Source: Xylogone sp. PMI_703
Lineage: Eukaryota; Ascomycota; Leotiomycetes
Assembly: GCA_021399445.1 (NCBI GenBank)
Contig: JAJTUQ010000003.1
Span: 1,426,001-1,490,000, forward strand
Length of the DNA: 64,000 nucleotides
Direction: 5' to 3'
The stretch's first letter is position 1. The number at the start of each line of letters is the position of its first letter. Below, one piece after another: positions 22,877 to 34,168 of the stretch. The notes under the pieces are model-generated. The model had not been told where the DNA came from. It did no database searches and saw only the letters and a list, made by a program, of their open reading frames with translations. The translations under genes and the position numbers were made by a program.

Positions 22877-24863
22877 TCATATTGTGTTCTCTATGTGTAC
22901 TGTGCCAACTTTTTCCTCTTCCAAGTGCCTAGCTTGCATTTCTTCCATTGCATTGATCTCATGCACACGATTTAGCATAGCTGCAGAGACTTGGCTATTT
23001 TCCATATCTTCCATTGCTTGAAGAGGCAGTGCGTGTCCAGTTTTAGCTTTGCGACGCTTGGCCTCTAACAGGAGCCAGATTGGCAAAGTGGCATAACTGA
23101 GAATGCAAACTGCTAAGATAGCACATGTAGCGGAAAATCCGGGCAGATACCTCGGAGCATCCTGAGCTGGATATATCTAATGCATATAAGCGATAAATAG
23201 CGAGTGAGAAGGCCGCTGTATCTTACCTGTGGTGCTATAATACTTGCAATAGAGAGTGATGCTACAGCGGCAGCTCCACCAACCGCTTGTTCGGCAGCTC
23301 CATACAGAGTAGATGTACGGTATGATAACACAATAGGCTGTGATATGACCACCATTTGACCAAGGAATGCCATTCCATACATGGAAATTGGAGTAATTTT
23401 CGTAGTCTGGCTAACAGAAACATATGTCCAGACACCATAGCACGGGATCGCCATGGAGATTGGGATGAGATAGTGCCACATTCTCTCTCTTGTCCAGTCC
23501 GAATGAAGAGGCCATATCCAATAGATAGGGATACAAGAAAGATTTACAATAGCGGTATAAAGGTTTGCCTTCTCAACAGAGAACCGTAAGAACTATATAT
23601 GATATTGAGCATGCAGTATGGCGCAGGCACGAAACAGATACATACCACAGTCGAGATGGTTGGCAGAAATGTAGCCTGGGCAACAGCAACAATTGTTAGA
23701 GACACGTAAGAGGTAAAAAAGACATAAGTTGAAGGCCTTGAAAATATTCTTCTGAACGCCGCCCAATCCCAGCTGAGGTCCGTTGATCTAGTGGCTCCGC
23801 GCCCAAACCTATTAATTGCAATATATCGTTCTAGTAGAGTCATTAACTATGGCTCTCGCACCAATAATTCTGTAATAGTGCACATACCACGTTCAGTCAA
23901 TGCGGTTGACGTCTCCGGGAAGGTAAGAAGCAAGAAAAACACTGGAGCTGCCATGACAATTGGAAGAAGGCCTTCGATTATGAACACCCACTGCCACGAT
24001 TTCAAGCCATGAACACCATTGAGCTATCAGAGTAAGCATATCTCAGGATACCAGTTACTGGATCAGCTATAACTTACATGGTTGATCCCAATAGCAGCAA
24101 ACCCCGAACATGCTAGGGCAAGAGAGTTGGCACTATGGAAGATGCCTAATCTAATAGCACGCTCGGTGGGCTTATACCAAAAGCTGAAATACATCACGCA
24201 GCAAGGAACTACACCTGCCTCAGGGACTCCCAGCATAAACCGCCCTGCTAGTAAGCTAGCTTTTGATTTCACCGCAGCCAAGGACATGACAATGATTCCC
24301 CAGAGTACCATGACCAAGGGAAAGTAGTACTTTGCCGAGATCTTCTTCATCAATACATTTGCGGGCATCAACAGTGCAGTAACGGAGAAATAGGTTATAG
24401 AGACGGACTAATGAAAGTTAGTGTAACTTATCAAAGTCAAAATCAAAATCAATGGACTTAGGCTACCCAGTTAAAATCATTGTTCTTCAGACCAAGAGAA
24501 CTTGCAAGAGAGTCACTTGTGCCCTTCTGTAAGATAGCAATATTTCCTAGATTAGCCCTATCCATGTATGCTATGAAGTAGATGATGCAGCATGGGAGCA
24601 ACACGCGCATATCTAGTTTTCGGACGAGACGGCGCTCTTCGGCTGCATCCCAGTCGTTCACGACAACTGAGAGTACGGCACGATCCTCACTACTATCTGT
24701 ACCGGGTCAGTTGTGATGGCCAAGATAGTGGGTGTGTTTGTATGAGGAACAGACTGTGAACGCCGTCCACCTTTTCGGGCACAATGGTATGCCTGACACT
24801 CCAACCACCAATGAAAACCCCTTCCTTCTCGAAGGCTTCCGTTGTCTGTTTGAAAGAAGGCAT
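22877..24863 (-). CDS. MFS transporter, Dal5/anion:cation symporter type
   Basis: Seven exons, 24863-24809, 24696-24467, 24407-24078, 24023-23888, 23830-23646, 23592-23227 and 23176-22877, join in phase to 533 residues. No in-frame ATG exists before VVNDWDAAEERRLVRKLD, so the short first exon (MPSFKQTTEAFEKEGVFI) is inferred from phase and a GTGGTT donor. The remainder fits the family: YFIAYMDRANLGN in the first helix, GRFMLGVPEAGVVPC around helix 5, and 12 hydrophobic segments. Dal5-like proteins import allantoate, nicotinate, pantothenate and similar small organic anions at the plasma membrane. Divergent from the ligase gene over about 410 nt, which suits shared control and a role in taking up the acid the ligase activates, or in exporting a product. 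The ligand is not predictable. Confidence 0.88.
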
Positions 24864-25277
24864 GATGAAATATTTAAAACCCTTCTCAGTGTTTAAGGCC
24901 ACAACATGTGGGAGCAATTCGTATAAGGATAACGGCAGTTGTAAGCAGCAACCTCCGTCCCAGAAGTCTTCCATCTTAAATAGGAGAGCCCATACGAGGG
25001 GATCAGACAAGATAGGTTACCAACAAATCAAAGCGCCGCCAGTCTGCATATTTCCCCGCAAAATCCCCCCGCAAGGCATATGTTTTATGCGTTGCCCCAG
25101 ACTCCCACCCAGTATTTTGACGAAAGCGGTAATTCCGAGAATGTAAAAATCGCCGGCTGCCGTGACCCCAACTCATCAGTGTCGGCAAATTGTAACTCAA
25201 GCGCAATTGGTCCTTCGCTGTTCACTAGCAGATCAGACATATAAGTGATTAACCTAGACCAGCATAGCAATGTATAA
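24864..25277. promoter_or_regulatory. Divergent promoter between transporter and acyl-CoA ligase
   Basis: 414 nt shared upstream region. The minus strand keeps several open frames (about 24900-25200) that read moderately protein-like but need a stop or frameshift to connect. They are either chance or the remnant of a small gene. No binding site stands out. Confidence 0.4.
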
Positions 25278-27374
25278 ATGAGGTATTCGTGGAGCCGGCT
25301 GCTGGTGTCTGACGGTGGTTAACGACGACAGTCTCGCTACGGGCCAAATATCAGTCGAATAATATATACCCACAGGCATGGACAAGTACAACATATCTTG
25401 TTATCTCAAGTGAAGCCGGATCTGACACTGCTCAGGGATGACAGGTCCGCCTATGTGCCCCCACACCGGGGAGAAAATGTCCTACCGAATTGTGTAATAT
25501 TTGGTCGTCTAGTTAGAGCTGCACACAAAACAAGCAAAGTAGCGATCAGAGACTTGAGGACTGGTATTTCAGCTACACATGCTCAGCTCCTTACGGACGT
25601 TCTCAATGTGCGTAATTTCTTGCTCAAGTCTCTCGACACTTTCACGTTGGAGAGTCTGGAACGACATGAAGAGGTCTATTTGAATTTGCTTGGCCCTGGA
25701 GGGTATGAATATACCGTTGGTTTCTTGGCGATAGTCGCTCTTGGAGCCGTTGTCGTTCCTCTTTGTGAGATGCTTCAACCCTTTCTTTATGATTTTCTTG
25801 TATTGACATTCGAAAGCTCCAGACTTACCAGTGCGAGAAGCAACCTACTATGTCAACAAATGTTGCGCAGTAGCAGTACTCACAACAACCACTTGCACTG
25901 TCCTCGGCAAGAGATTACAATCATCAATCACGAGCAGCACTAATTCGAAATTTCGTAGCATTGAATTAGGCCCTCTCATTTCCATGCCACCTCTGAAACC
26001 GGCGGATATTGTGATTTCATCAGATCTCTACCTTAACGATAATGAGCCTGGTCTCGTAATCTTTACGTCAGGTACCACTGGACCACCGAAGGCCTCTGTT
26101 AAGAGACGCGCTTTTCTCAGTGACGCCGCCCTCGCCATAGCTGATATGTATGGGATAACTAGTGATGATGTTGTCTTGCATGTCCTTCCCGTCCATCACG
26201 CCACCGGTATAGGGATCACTCTCTTGCCATTCCTATTGTCTGGTGGCTGTATTGAATTTCGTAGTGGCGGATTTGACGCAGCATGGATGTGGAAACGATG
26301 GAAGCAAGGAGGATTGACCTTTTTCTCTGGAGTTCCAACCATATATATGAGAATGATGCAGTATTACGAGGAGAATTTGGCCAATCTTCCTGCTGCCGAA
26401 CGGAATCTCTACATTGCTGGTGTCCGTCAGTTCAAGTCTCTCCTATGTGGGACGTCTGCTCTACCACGGAACCTTCAACACAAATGGACAACACTGAGGG
26501 ATGGGAAAGCTATATTAACCAGATATGGGGCAACTGAATTTGGTGCAGTGTTCATGGTATCACCAACCCTGACCAACGTGCCAGAAGTAAGCTTTGATGA
26601 ACAGCAATCTCCAAGTTAATTGACTGCTGATTTTACTCGCCTATAGAACTCCGTTGGACTTGCATTCCCCGGAATTGATGTTAAACTGTCGAACGGTGAT
26701 GAGGGAGAGGTCCTTGTTAAGACTCCAAACATCTTTGCAAAGTAATCCCCTTCCTCAGCCCAATCTACACTGTCACTAACTTTTCAAGATATTTAGGCGA
26801 TCCCGAGGCAACCAAGCATGTCCACGACTCGGAGGGTTACTTCAGGACTGGCGATATAGCGTATCAAAAAGGTGATTACTACTTCATCATGGGTCGCGCA
26901 TCAGTCGACAGTGAGTAGTCTTGCTGAGCCACCTCTCCTTCGGATCTCTAATAAGTTCTAGTTATCAAATCTGGGGGGTATAAGATCTCAGCACTTGATG
27001 TTGAACGAGAGATTCTTGGTCTAAGCTATATATCCGAAGCTATGGTAGTCGGCGTCGAGGATGAAGAGTTCGGACAAAGGGTAGCTGCAGCAGTGGTGCT
27101 GAAAAAGGTATTATTCTAAGACACTCGCATCAGTATTGAGGTCTCTAATTTTAGAACGCAGCAACGAAAGTCTTTGTCCATAGATGAGCTCCGACGCGAC
27201 CTAAGACAAAGTTTAACTGCCTACAAAATGCCGACTATGCTTCGTGTTGTTGAAGAACTCCCTAAATCAGCAACTGGGAAAGTCTCTAAAAAGAACTTGG
27301 CTCCGCAAATATTTCCACTCAAGGGACATGACGATGTGCAATCATGGACATCAAGATCCGTAGCTAGACTATAA
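25278..27374 (+). CDS. AMP-forming acyl-CoA ligase (ANL superfamily), peroxisomal
   Basis: Proposed exons 25278-25282, 25376-25764, 25832-26586, 26647-26741, 26789-26910, 26962-27107 and 27162-27374 give 574 residues. The five-base first exon (ATGAG) is inferred because the frame at 25376 has no ATG; the rest is well supported. Landmarks in order: ATP-binding loop FTSGTTGPPKAS at about 206-217, RYGATEFG (motif A5), GYFRTGDIA (A7), KSGGYKIS (A8) and ATGKVSKK with the A10 lysine. The family activates carboxylic acids as acyl-AMP and then acyl-CoA. The C-terminus ARL fits the PTS1 consensus, so it would work in the peroxisome beside the two oxidases and the hydratase-like enzyme. Likely the entry step of the cluster. 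Acid specificity (medium-chain, branched or aromatic) is open. Confidence 0.88.
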
Positions 27375-28578
27375 AGTTATAACATAGATATCTAACGCAT
27401 AGCTTTTACTTAAGTGAAATAGAAGCAATGGGAAAGGAACGGAGTATACGAAGAACGTGACAAAACAGCAGTGGTATAAGGGGTTTAGGCTCACAAGACT
27501 TTATTCACTGCGGTATAGAGATGCTGCTAGTATTAGCATAATCACGCGTATCTAGCTACACTCAAGGCGGTGGCACGAAGACTGTAGCTAATATTAACGC
27601 AATAACGACAGATACTTCGCTTATAGTTCTCTGTAGACACCTCTTCAATTAATGCTCCGTATGGGCCAATACATTCGTATTGACTCTTTGGTATTGGTAC
27701 GATCGAGTCGGTAACCGACCTTGCCAGCCTATGTGGATAATTAACCAGCGGCTCGCTTTAAAACGAGCACAAGTGGCTTCCGATTGACTACTCCGTAGTG
27801 TCAGGGTAATAAGCCGGGAATTTACCACATGTACTCTAATTGATATAGCATATTGAATAAAAGTACGCCTGCACTATCGCAAATAATTAATGCGTGAGAT
27901 TGAAAGTCTGTTAGGGAGAATGAGCATAGCTTACATAGTTGACATGATTCAAGTTCCTATCCTGGATCAAGCTAAAATAGTGTACTTAAAAGACTTTTTC
28001 TTATAGGTCGAACTAGCAAGGTCCTTAGCAGCAACGGTTGTTATTATGGACAGGTTTGAGCTTGAAATGCAAGACTTGCTGGAAGCAGTGGCGAGTGACT
28101 GATTCAGAACGGCCAGAACGGTCTCGTCACGGAATGAGAGAACCATAACACGCTGTAGCGGTGTACACACTTGTGATAATTCTGTGTGATTAGTATGATA
28201 GACCTATGCTTTAACGGTTAGCTGTAATGATGGATATCTTGGAGTGGAGATTTACGGCACACATGAGAACATTCATGCCATCAGATATTGCTAAATCCAC
28301 CACGTTTGCCCATCCCCCCTGAACTTCAGCGTCTTTGTATGGCTTAGTGCTATCATAAGAACAGCTCTACTTTATTACCCGGTACCATCACTAATTGATT
28401 TTTGAAGATGGCCTCATCCCACACTTTCACACGAGTATCGGTCTGACATCAGCTGGGCGAGGCAAAATGATAACAAAGAAGCGGGCTCATCAAGACTGCT
28501 CTTTTCCCGTAATGCTGATGAAGTATATATAGTGCAGGTTTGCCATAGCAAGCGGTATCTTCAAAGCAGGCAATCAAG
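27375..28578. other. 1.2-kb intergenic region
   Basis: No gene supported. A plus-strand frame ending at about 28103 (reading VIMDRFELEMQDLLEAVASD at its end) is protein-like over some 30 codons and may be the last scrap of an eroded gene. The final 150 nt are the promoter of the M20 gene, with a TATA-like tatatatag near 28525. Confidence 0.4.
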
Positions 28579-30114
28579 ATGCTCTTTAGATTGTCAGCTG
28601 CAGTCCTCTGTTTTGTGGTTGGCAGCCACGCCGCCGACATCTCAACACTCCCAAGCCTCCTCAAAAACATTTCCGCAGACGTCTTTCCAAGCCTGCGAGC
28701 CATCGCCGTCGATATCTGGGAAAACCCAGAGATTGGTCTCTCTGAATTCCATGCTCACGATCTCATAGTGGACTATTTTACCACCCAGAAGCCAGGAGAA
28801 TGGAATGTGACCCCCCACGCCTATGGTATGCCCACGGCATGGACCCTTGACTTTGAGCATAATCCCCGTTCACTACCGTCCGGAGATGTCCCTGTAATTG
28901 GCATCCTAGCTGAATACGACGCACTGGTGGCCATTGGCCATGCCTGTGGACATAATCACATTGCACTCAACGGATTGGCTATGGCGAGCATGGTGCGGCA
29001 AGTCGTTATTGATCTCGATATCCCAGCCCGTCTTATAGTCGTTGGCACTCCCGACGAAGAGAATGGTGCAGGCAAGCATACACTGTGGGAAGCAGGAGCA
29101 TTTGAGGATGCCGATGTTTGGATATTTGCGCACCCAGCGAATGCAAACGGAGTAGTAGCGATGAACGCGCGTCTCAACGTCGTTGCCAGCTTTGTGGGCG
29201 ATACCCACTCTGAAGCCGTTCGTACTGCTTACGAGGCGCTGGTGGCTGTTCGGGACATAGACTCACAGGGGCAGTGGCCAGGAACAAGCTCTTCCTCCGC
29301 CCCGGTGGAGGATGTAGGCATGTTTGAGTGCAACGTGGTCCAGGGGCAAATCGCGCTCGGGATCGTTGGGTCGACCATCACTGAGGTGCAAGGGACCGTT
29401 GATTCTCTCTTGGGTGGCGGCACCTATCCAAACGTCTCATGCACGGTTCTCGAGGATGCAACAATGAGCAATGGTGTTAATCTCACTTGTCTCGGGCCTG
29501 GTGGACACGCATCTGCAGATACCAACGGACCCTTGGTTTTAACTATCGAGGCATTCCGCTCTTTCTCTACCAACAACGACGTCTCGTTTTACCTTCCAGC
29601 AAACACTACCCACACCGAGCTGGATATTACCTTTGACTTGCGGACACGCTATACAACAGATGTCGATGCCGTGGGAGACGCGGTCATCTCGGCCATTCAG
29701 GACAAGGTATCAAAGACTTCCACGGATGTCATGTACCCGAGTCTTGAAATCACGCCCTATCTTCCCGAACTCTTAATCAGCCTCGTAGGGACACCTGATT
29801 ACGGGTCACAGACTGGCTGGCTCCTTGGAGGCTTCACACCTGCCAGTACAGACGCTGGCTGGATCCAAGGAGCGGTGCTGAATTCGACACACGGCCTCAT
29901 CCACGCAGACAAGGTTCTTTTCCAGCCGTTCTGGAACCTGTGCAAGCTAGGGGGCATCTGTGCCAATAATCATGAACCATTATACCGTGAGGTTGCGGGT
30001 ACTGACTACGCATACGCGCAAACCGAGATTATGGCCAGAGCTCTAGCACATATTACAGTGGAGTTGCTCAATGACCCTGCCATGATGGCACAGGCGACCG
30101 CTATAACGGCTTGA
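28579..30114 (+). CDS. Secreted M20-family amidohydrolase/peptidase
   Basis: Intronless frame of 511 residues with a classic signal peptide (MLFRLSAAVLCFVVGSHAA). The M20/PM20D2-like metal site is visible: LAEYDAL at 112-116, GHACGHN at 120-126, and TPDEENGAGK at 157-166, whose Glu pair is the general base plus ligand. FAHPAN follows, and a dimerisation-type insert ends near GPGGHAS. The family hydrolyses peptide or acyl-amino-acid amide bonds with two Zn ions. Most relatives are cytosolic; this one should be exported. Cys residues in the middle (SCTV, LTCLG) and near the C-terminus (CKLGGICANN) would allow disulfides, consistent with secretion. No intron and higher GC than the flanking genes. 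Substrate unknown; plausible roles are peptide or amide scavenging, and an amino-acid permease lies 1.8 kb downstream. Confidence 0.9.
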   Translation: MLFRLSAAVLCFVVGSHAADISTLPSLLKNISADVFPSLRAIAVDIWENPEIGLSEFHAHDLIVDYFTTQKPGEWNVTPHAYGMPTAWTLDFEHNPRSLPSGDVPVIGILAEYDALVAIGHACGHNHIALNGLAMASMVRQVVIDLDIPARLIVVGTPDEENGAGKHTLWEAGAFEDADVWIFAHPANANGVVAMNARLNVVASFVGDTHSEAVRTAYEALVAVRDIDSQGQWPGTSSSSAPVEDVGMFECNVVQGQIALGIVGSTITEVQGTVDSLLGGGTYPNVSCTVLEDATMSNGVNLTCLGPGGHASADTNGPLVLTIEAFRSFSTNNDVSFYLPANTTHTELDITFDLRTRYTTDVDAVGDAVISAIQDKVSKTSTDVMYPSLEITPYLPELLISLVGTPDYGSQTGWLLGGFTPASTDAGWIQGAVLNSTHGLIHADKVLFQPFWNLCKLGGICANNHEPLYREVAGTDYAYAQTEIMARALAHITVELLNDPAMMAQATAITA

Positions 30115-31949
30115 CCATTGTGACGAGCATCTGTTTAATACAGGCACTAATCCAGCTCTCCCTAAGGGGAAAACCTGTAGAAGCCATGTTAATCTTAGGA
30201 GTAGGATGAATTGTGGAGTCACTATGTGTTGTAGTTGGCCAGAGTGTTGAGCCTGGTGTTTGGGGGTCATGCAGGTAGCTCTGTATTTTATGTAAATAGA
30301 CATCCGCTTGAAGTGAACGTCAATATACAATTATGACTAAGAATATAAAACATGGCCGATTGCAGTATTCGTACTTCCACAACCCCGCCTTCCCCCCAAT
30401 TTCCCAACTATATGGTGGTCATATTTATAGCAGTTTTCCCATACAAATTCTGAAGAGAAGACCTCTACGGAGTAGAGCACTGTTGACGTATAAGGAAAGT
30501 GGTGTCCGTCCAGGGCCCCTTGCCCGAAATTCGGGAGGGAAGACTGTACTTGTAATTTGCCACAGACCCACTATGACCGCGGCAGTATCGACTGACGCTT
30601 TGCCAATTCAGACACTGTAGATAACGAGATTGCCGAATAGTGCTTGTTATTGTCGGACTTCAATTCAGTGATAATGCTACAACAGATTTAAGCATACCAG
30701 GGTAGTCGAACTTTTGAATTAATAATCATCAGTGGATTAGATTCGCAAACATGTCCGAGATTGCGGACGGCTAGAAACCTAGCCTCAGTAGTGAAGAATA
30801 TAATCCATCTAATATTGATCCAGCAGTCTTTGAGGCCCAATGAATTGTAACTTGTCGGTTGGATGATGCTGCCAGACTCTTTATGGCAAGAACAGCGAAA
30901 TAGTTCCAGGTCCGACGGCAGTCCAATTGATATTAAGGTCTGCTCTGACATCAGCTGCTGAGACGATTCAAATTCTGCATATTATGTGCTCTACTAAAAT
31001 GCTATTTTCTTAGTTGATCAAGTGGATTTATAGAAGCTTCTCGCTGTCTGAGTAAATGCCGTCCTTGCTGTCCTGAGATTTCGCCTTCTGATTATAGCTT
31101 TCAAATGCGTAGACTTTTCTTAACTCCTCGAATAGGAGGTTACTGGGGAGTTGTCGCACAAGTTACGGTTGTATATAGTAATAATTGAGTGATCTGTGTG
31201 TGTTCAGAGGTGTACGAATAGGAGCTCTATATATACAGTAAAATAGGGGGTTTCGGTGATTGCCGGCGCTACAGCACGGCCACCATATTATGCAACAGGA
31301 GTAGGTTGTCACAAATCTTCCGTGCTTACTTCGTCTGTTGGAGAATTGCAAGACCCGAGAGAGGTGCCGGTTTAGAGCATAGACGGATCACATGACATTC
31401 ACGTGAGCTGTACTTCAACGCTGACTGATAAGAACAATGTATTAGTGCCTGAGGCCAAGAGACGGAAAGGCGGGATTGATTGATTGCTGCCCGATTTGGA
31501 AGCTTGCGTGTGAACTATTGGCCAATGGCGTCAAAACTCTTTAGACTTTACCCTTCCAGCATGAAGGGCAAGGACTGCTTGCTGTTATACACCTCTATAT
31601 GCGAATACCCTCATCCTCTTTACATCAGACAATCCTCAGGAACCTCTATGGCTCTCGTATCTAGGACGCGCCACCTACAATTGATCAATTGTTCTGCCTA
31701 AGGCCAAATATGGTTCGCGTTTTGCACGCGCAAGCACGCAATGCAAATCCATGACAGCATTTTTTCTGGGCCTCAGCATTGGCAGCTGGTTCAGGAAGGT
31801 GAGGGCAAAACTGTGTTTTCTCGTGATATAGTCGCGTAGGTCACCTTCTCACTCTCTCACTCTCTTTTGTTTCTTTGAGAGACATTTTCTCCCTACCGAA
31901 ACAAAGATCCATTATTCCTTTCTCTCACATTCTCTTTCTTGTCGCCACC
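30115..31949. other. 1.8-kb intergenic region
   Basis: No supportable gene. The last 100 nt contain a pyrimidine-rich tract with repeated ctcactct units (about 31846-31870), typical of fungal core promoters, just before the permease start. Confidence 0.45.
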
Positions 31950-33755
31950 ATGGCCACGCCTGGTCCTGGCCCACAAGGTAGCGAGCATGGCTTCCAGCGG
32001 AATTTACACCCAAAAGATGTCGAGAAAGAAGCCATTGTTCTTCCAGATTACACCCCCCCGGAACAGCATCATGTCGTCGCCGATCGACTTGCGCGCAAAC
32101 TTTCCGCTCGCCAGGTGCAGATGATTGCGATTGGAGGTACAATAGGCACAGGTCTCTTCCTAGGAACAGGCAAATCGCTAGCTACTGGCGGTCCCGGGTC
32201 ACTTTTGATCTCATATCTCATAGTCGGTGGGATTGTCTTTGTTACTATGCTTTCCTTAGGTGAAATGGCCGCTTTCATTCCCGTCGCTGGATCATTCTGC
32301 ACTTTTGCGGGTAGATTTGTCGACGATGCTTTTGGCTTTGCCTTGACGTGGAATTACTGGTTCAATGATGCCGTGTCGACTGCTTCCGACCTCACAGCTC
32401 TGCAGCTTGTATTTGACTATTGGAAGACCGGGTTTCCGAGCTGGGCCCTGAGTCTCATCTTCTGGGCATTTTTGGTGGCGGCGAATATCATCACCGTAGC
32501 AGCATACGGCGAGGTAATACAATTCTTTGTGCAAGGCAAAAACCGTGATGAATGTTGATTGACAGGAGATTATAGTTGGAATACTGGCTCAGTTTACTGA
32601 AGGTCGTTACTATAGTAGTAGGTGTCCCGCGACAGATGTTTGGTATACCCGAAACTAATTGTGCATCAGATCTTTATTATTTTAGGCATTGCCGTTAATG
32701 CTGGAGGGAATACTGCAAACCACTATATAGGCGGAGAGAACTGGCGCATCCCAGGAGCACCATTTGTCGGTGGCATTGGTGGTTTTGCTTCCGTATTTGT
32801 CACTGCTTCCTTTGCTTGTTAGTCAACAGGGAATTAATTCTATATCTTAATTAACTAATAATTTGTAGATGGTGGAACGGAGAGTATTGCGATTACGGCT
32901 GGAGAAACGAAAAACCCGACCAAGAACCTTCCAAGAGTCGTCAAAAATGTCTTTTGGCGAATCCTTCTTTTCTATATCCTTTCGGTTCTGCTTATCGGAC
33001 TCAATATTCCGTATGACACTCCGGGGCTTTCTACTAAAGATTCCAGCACTTCGCCGTTTACCCTTGTTTTCCAAATGGTCGGCTCTAAAGCCGCAGGAAG
33101 CTTCATCAATGCTGTCGTCATGACCTCCGTAATCAGTGCGGGAAATCATGCATTGTTTGCTGGCGCCCGTCTCCTCTATACTCTTGCTGTTGCAGGACAC
33201 GCTCCCAGCTTCTTCGGTAAACTAAACAGGAACAAAGTGCCGTGGATCGCTGTGCTTACTACAAGCGCAATAAGTGGATCATGTTTTGGTGCAAGCTTTA
33301 TTGGAGCTGGCCAGCTATGGACTTGGCTCCAAAACATTGTAGGAGTATCGAATCAGCTCTCTTGGATTGCCATTGGTATTGCATCGTTACGTTTCAGGGC
33401 AGGGCTCAAAGCCCAGGGGAAGACCCACCTACTTCCTTTCAAGAACTGGACTTACCCCCTCGGCCCATGGATCTCAGTCATCCTCAATACGGTACTTGTG
33501 TTAGTCCAAGGATGGAGCTGTTTCAGCCCTAAATTTGATCGCGTGAGTTTTGTGAGCTTTTACATTGAGATCCCAGTCATGATTGTCATGTATTTTGGGT
33601 GGAAAGTGTGGAAAAGGACGCACATTGTCAAACTGAGTGAAATGGATCTTGAGACCGATGTTTATGAGTTAGCACCGGGAGAGAAGCAGGAAATTGAGGA
33701 GGAAGAGAGAGGGTGGAAGGGGAAAGTTAGAGCCGCAATTAGATGGTTATTTTGA
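31950..33755 (+). CDS. Amino-acid permease (APC family)
   Basis: Four exons, 31950-32513, 32576-32617, 32670-32817 and 32869-33755, join in phase to 546 residues. The ATG at 31950 sits in a strong context (gccaccatgg). The fungal amino-acid transporter signature is clear: MIAIGGTIGTGLFLGTGKSL in helix 1, SLGEMAAFIPVAGSF in helix 3, then LEYWLSLLKVVTIVIFIILG across the first two introns, and SVISAGNHALFAGARLLY. Twelve hydrophobic segments and a charged C-terminal tail (ELAPGEKQEIEEEERGW), as in Gap1/Dip5-like permeases, suggest plasma-membrane uptake by H+ symport. The tiny 42-nt exon 2 is easily missed by gene finders. Specificity is not readable. Confidence 0.93.
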
Positions 33756-34168
33756 TTATAGAACATTCCTAGTGTTAGTGAGTTTGTTACAACGAGATAC
33801 TACTTGTTTAAAATAGAACTAATATACATTCTTACGATTTTATGAGTTAATATAACTAAAAGAGATAAAGTAATAATAAGTATTTAAAGTATTATATTTA
33901 AAAAAAAGTTTAACTCTTTTTATTCACTTTTATTCTTATTTTATTAGTTATTACTTTTATACTTATTATCTTAATAACAAAAAGAATATTTAAAAACTAT
34001 AAAACTGTTAAAAAGTTATGTAATTATATATTATCTGATAAGAGGATATATTCTTTATAATAAAATAAGACTATAATTAATTAACTTTTTTTAAGAGTAT
34101 ATCTATACCAGAGATAATTCTTATATCGCTGCTGCTAGAAGCCAGGAGATGGGATTCACGCAGTGGTG
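33756..34168. other. Extremely AT-rich tract (possible RIP-mutated relic)
   Basis: From about 33800 to 34120 the sequence is almost only A and T, with long TA- and AAA/TTT-rich runs, very unlike the genes on either side. It has no open frames and no recognisable terminal repeats. It may be a repeat eroded by C-to-T (RIP-type) mutation or a simple AT-rich intergenic block. Confidence 0.6.

Noticed and set aside
24693..25270. A minus-strand gene reading through LYELLPHVVALNTEKGFKY and neighbouring frames
   Set aside because: Connecting the frames needs an internal stop to be skipped. Its 3' part is better explained as the first exon of the transporter, and no family was recognised.
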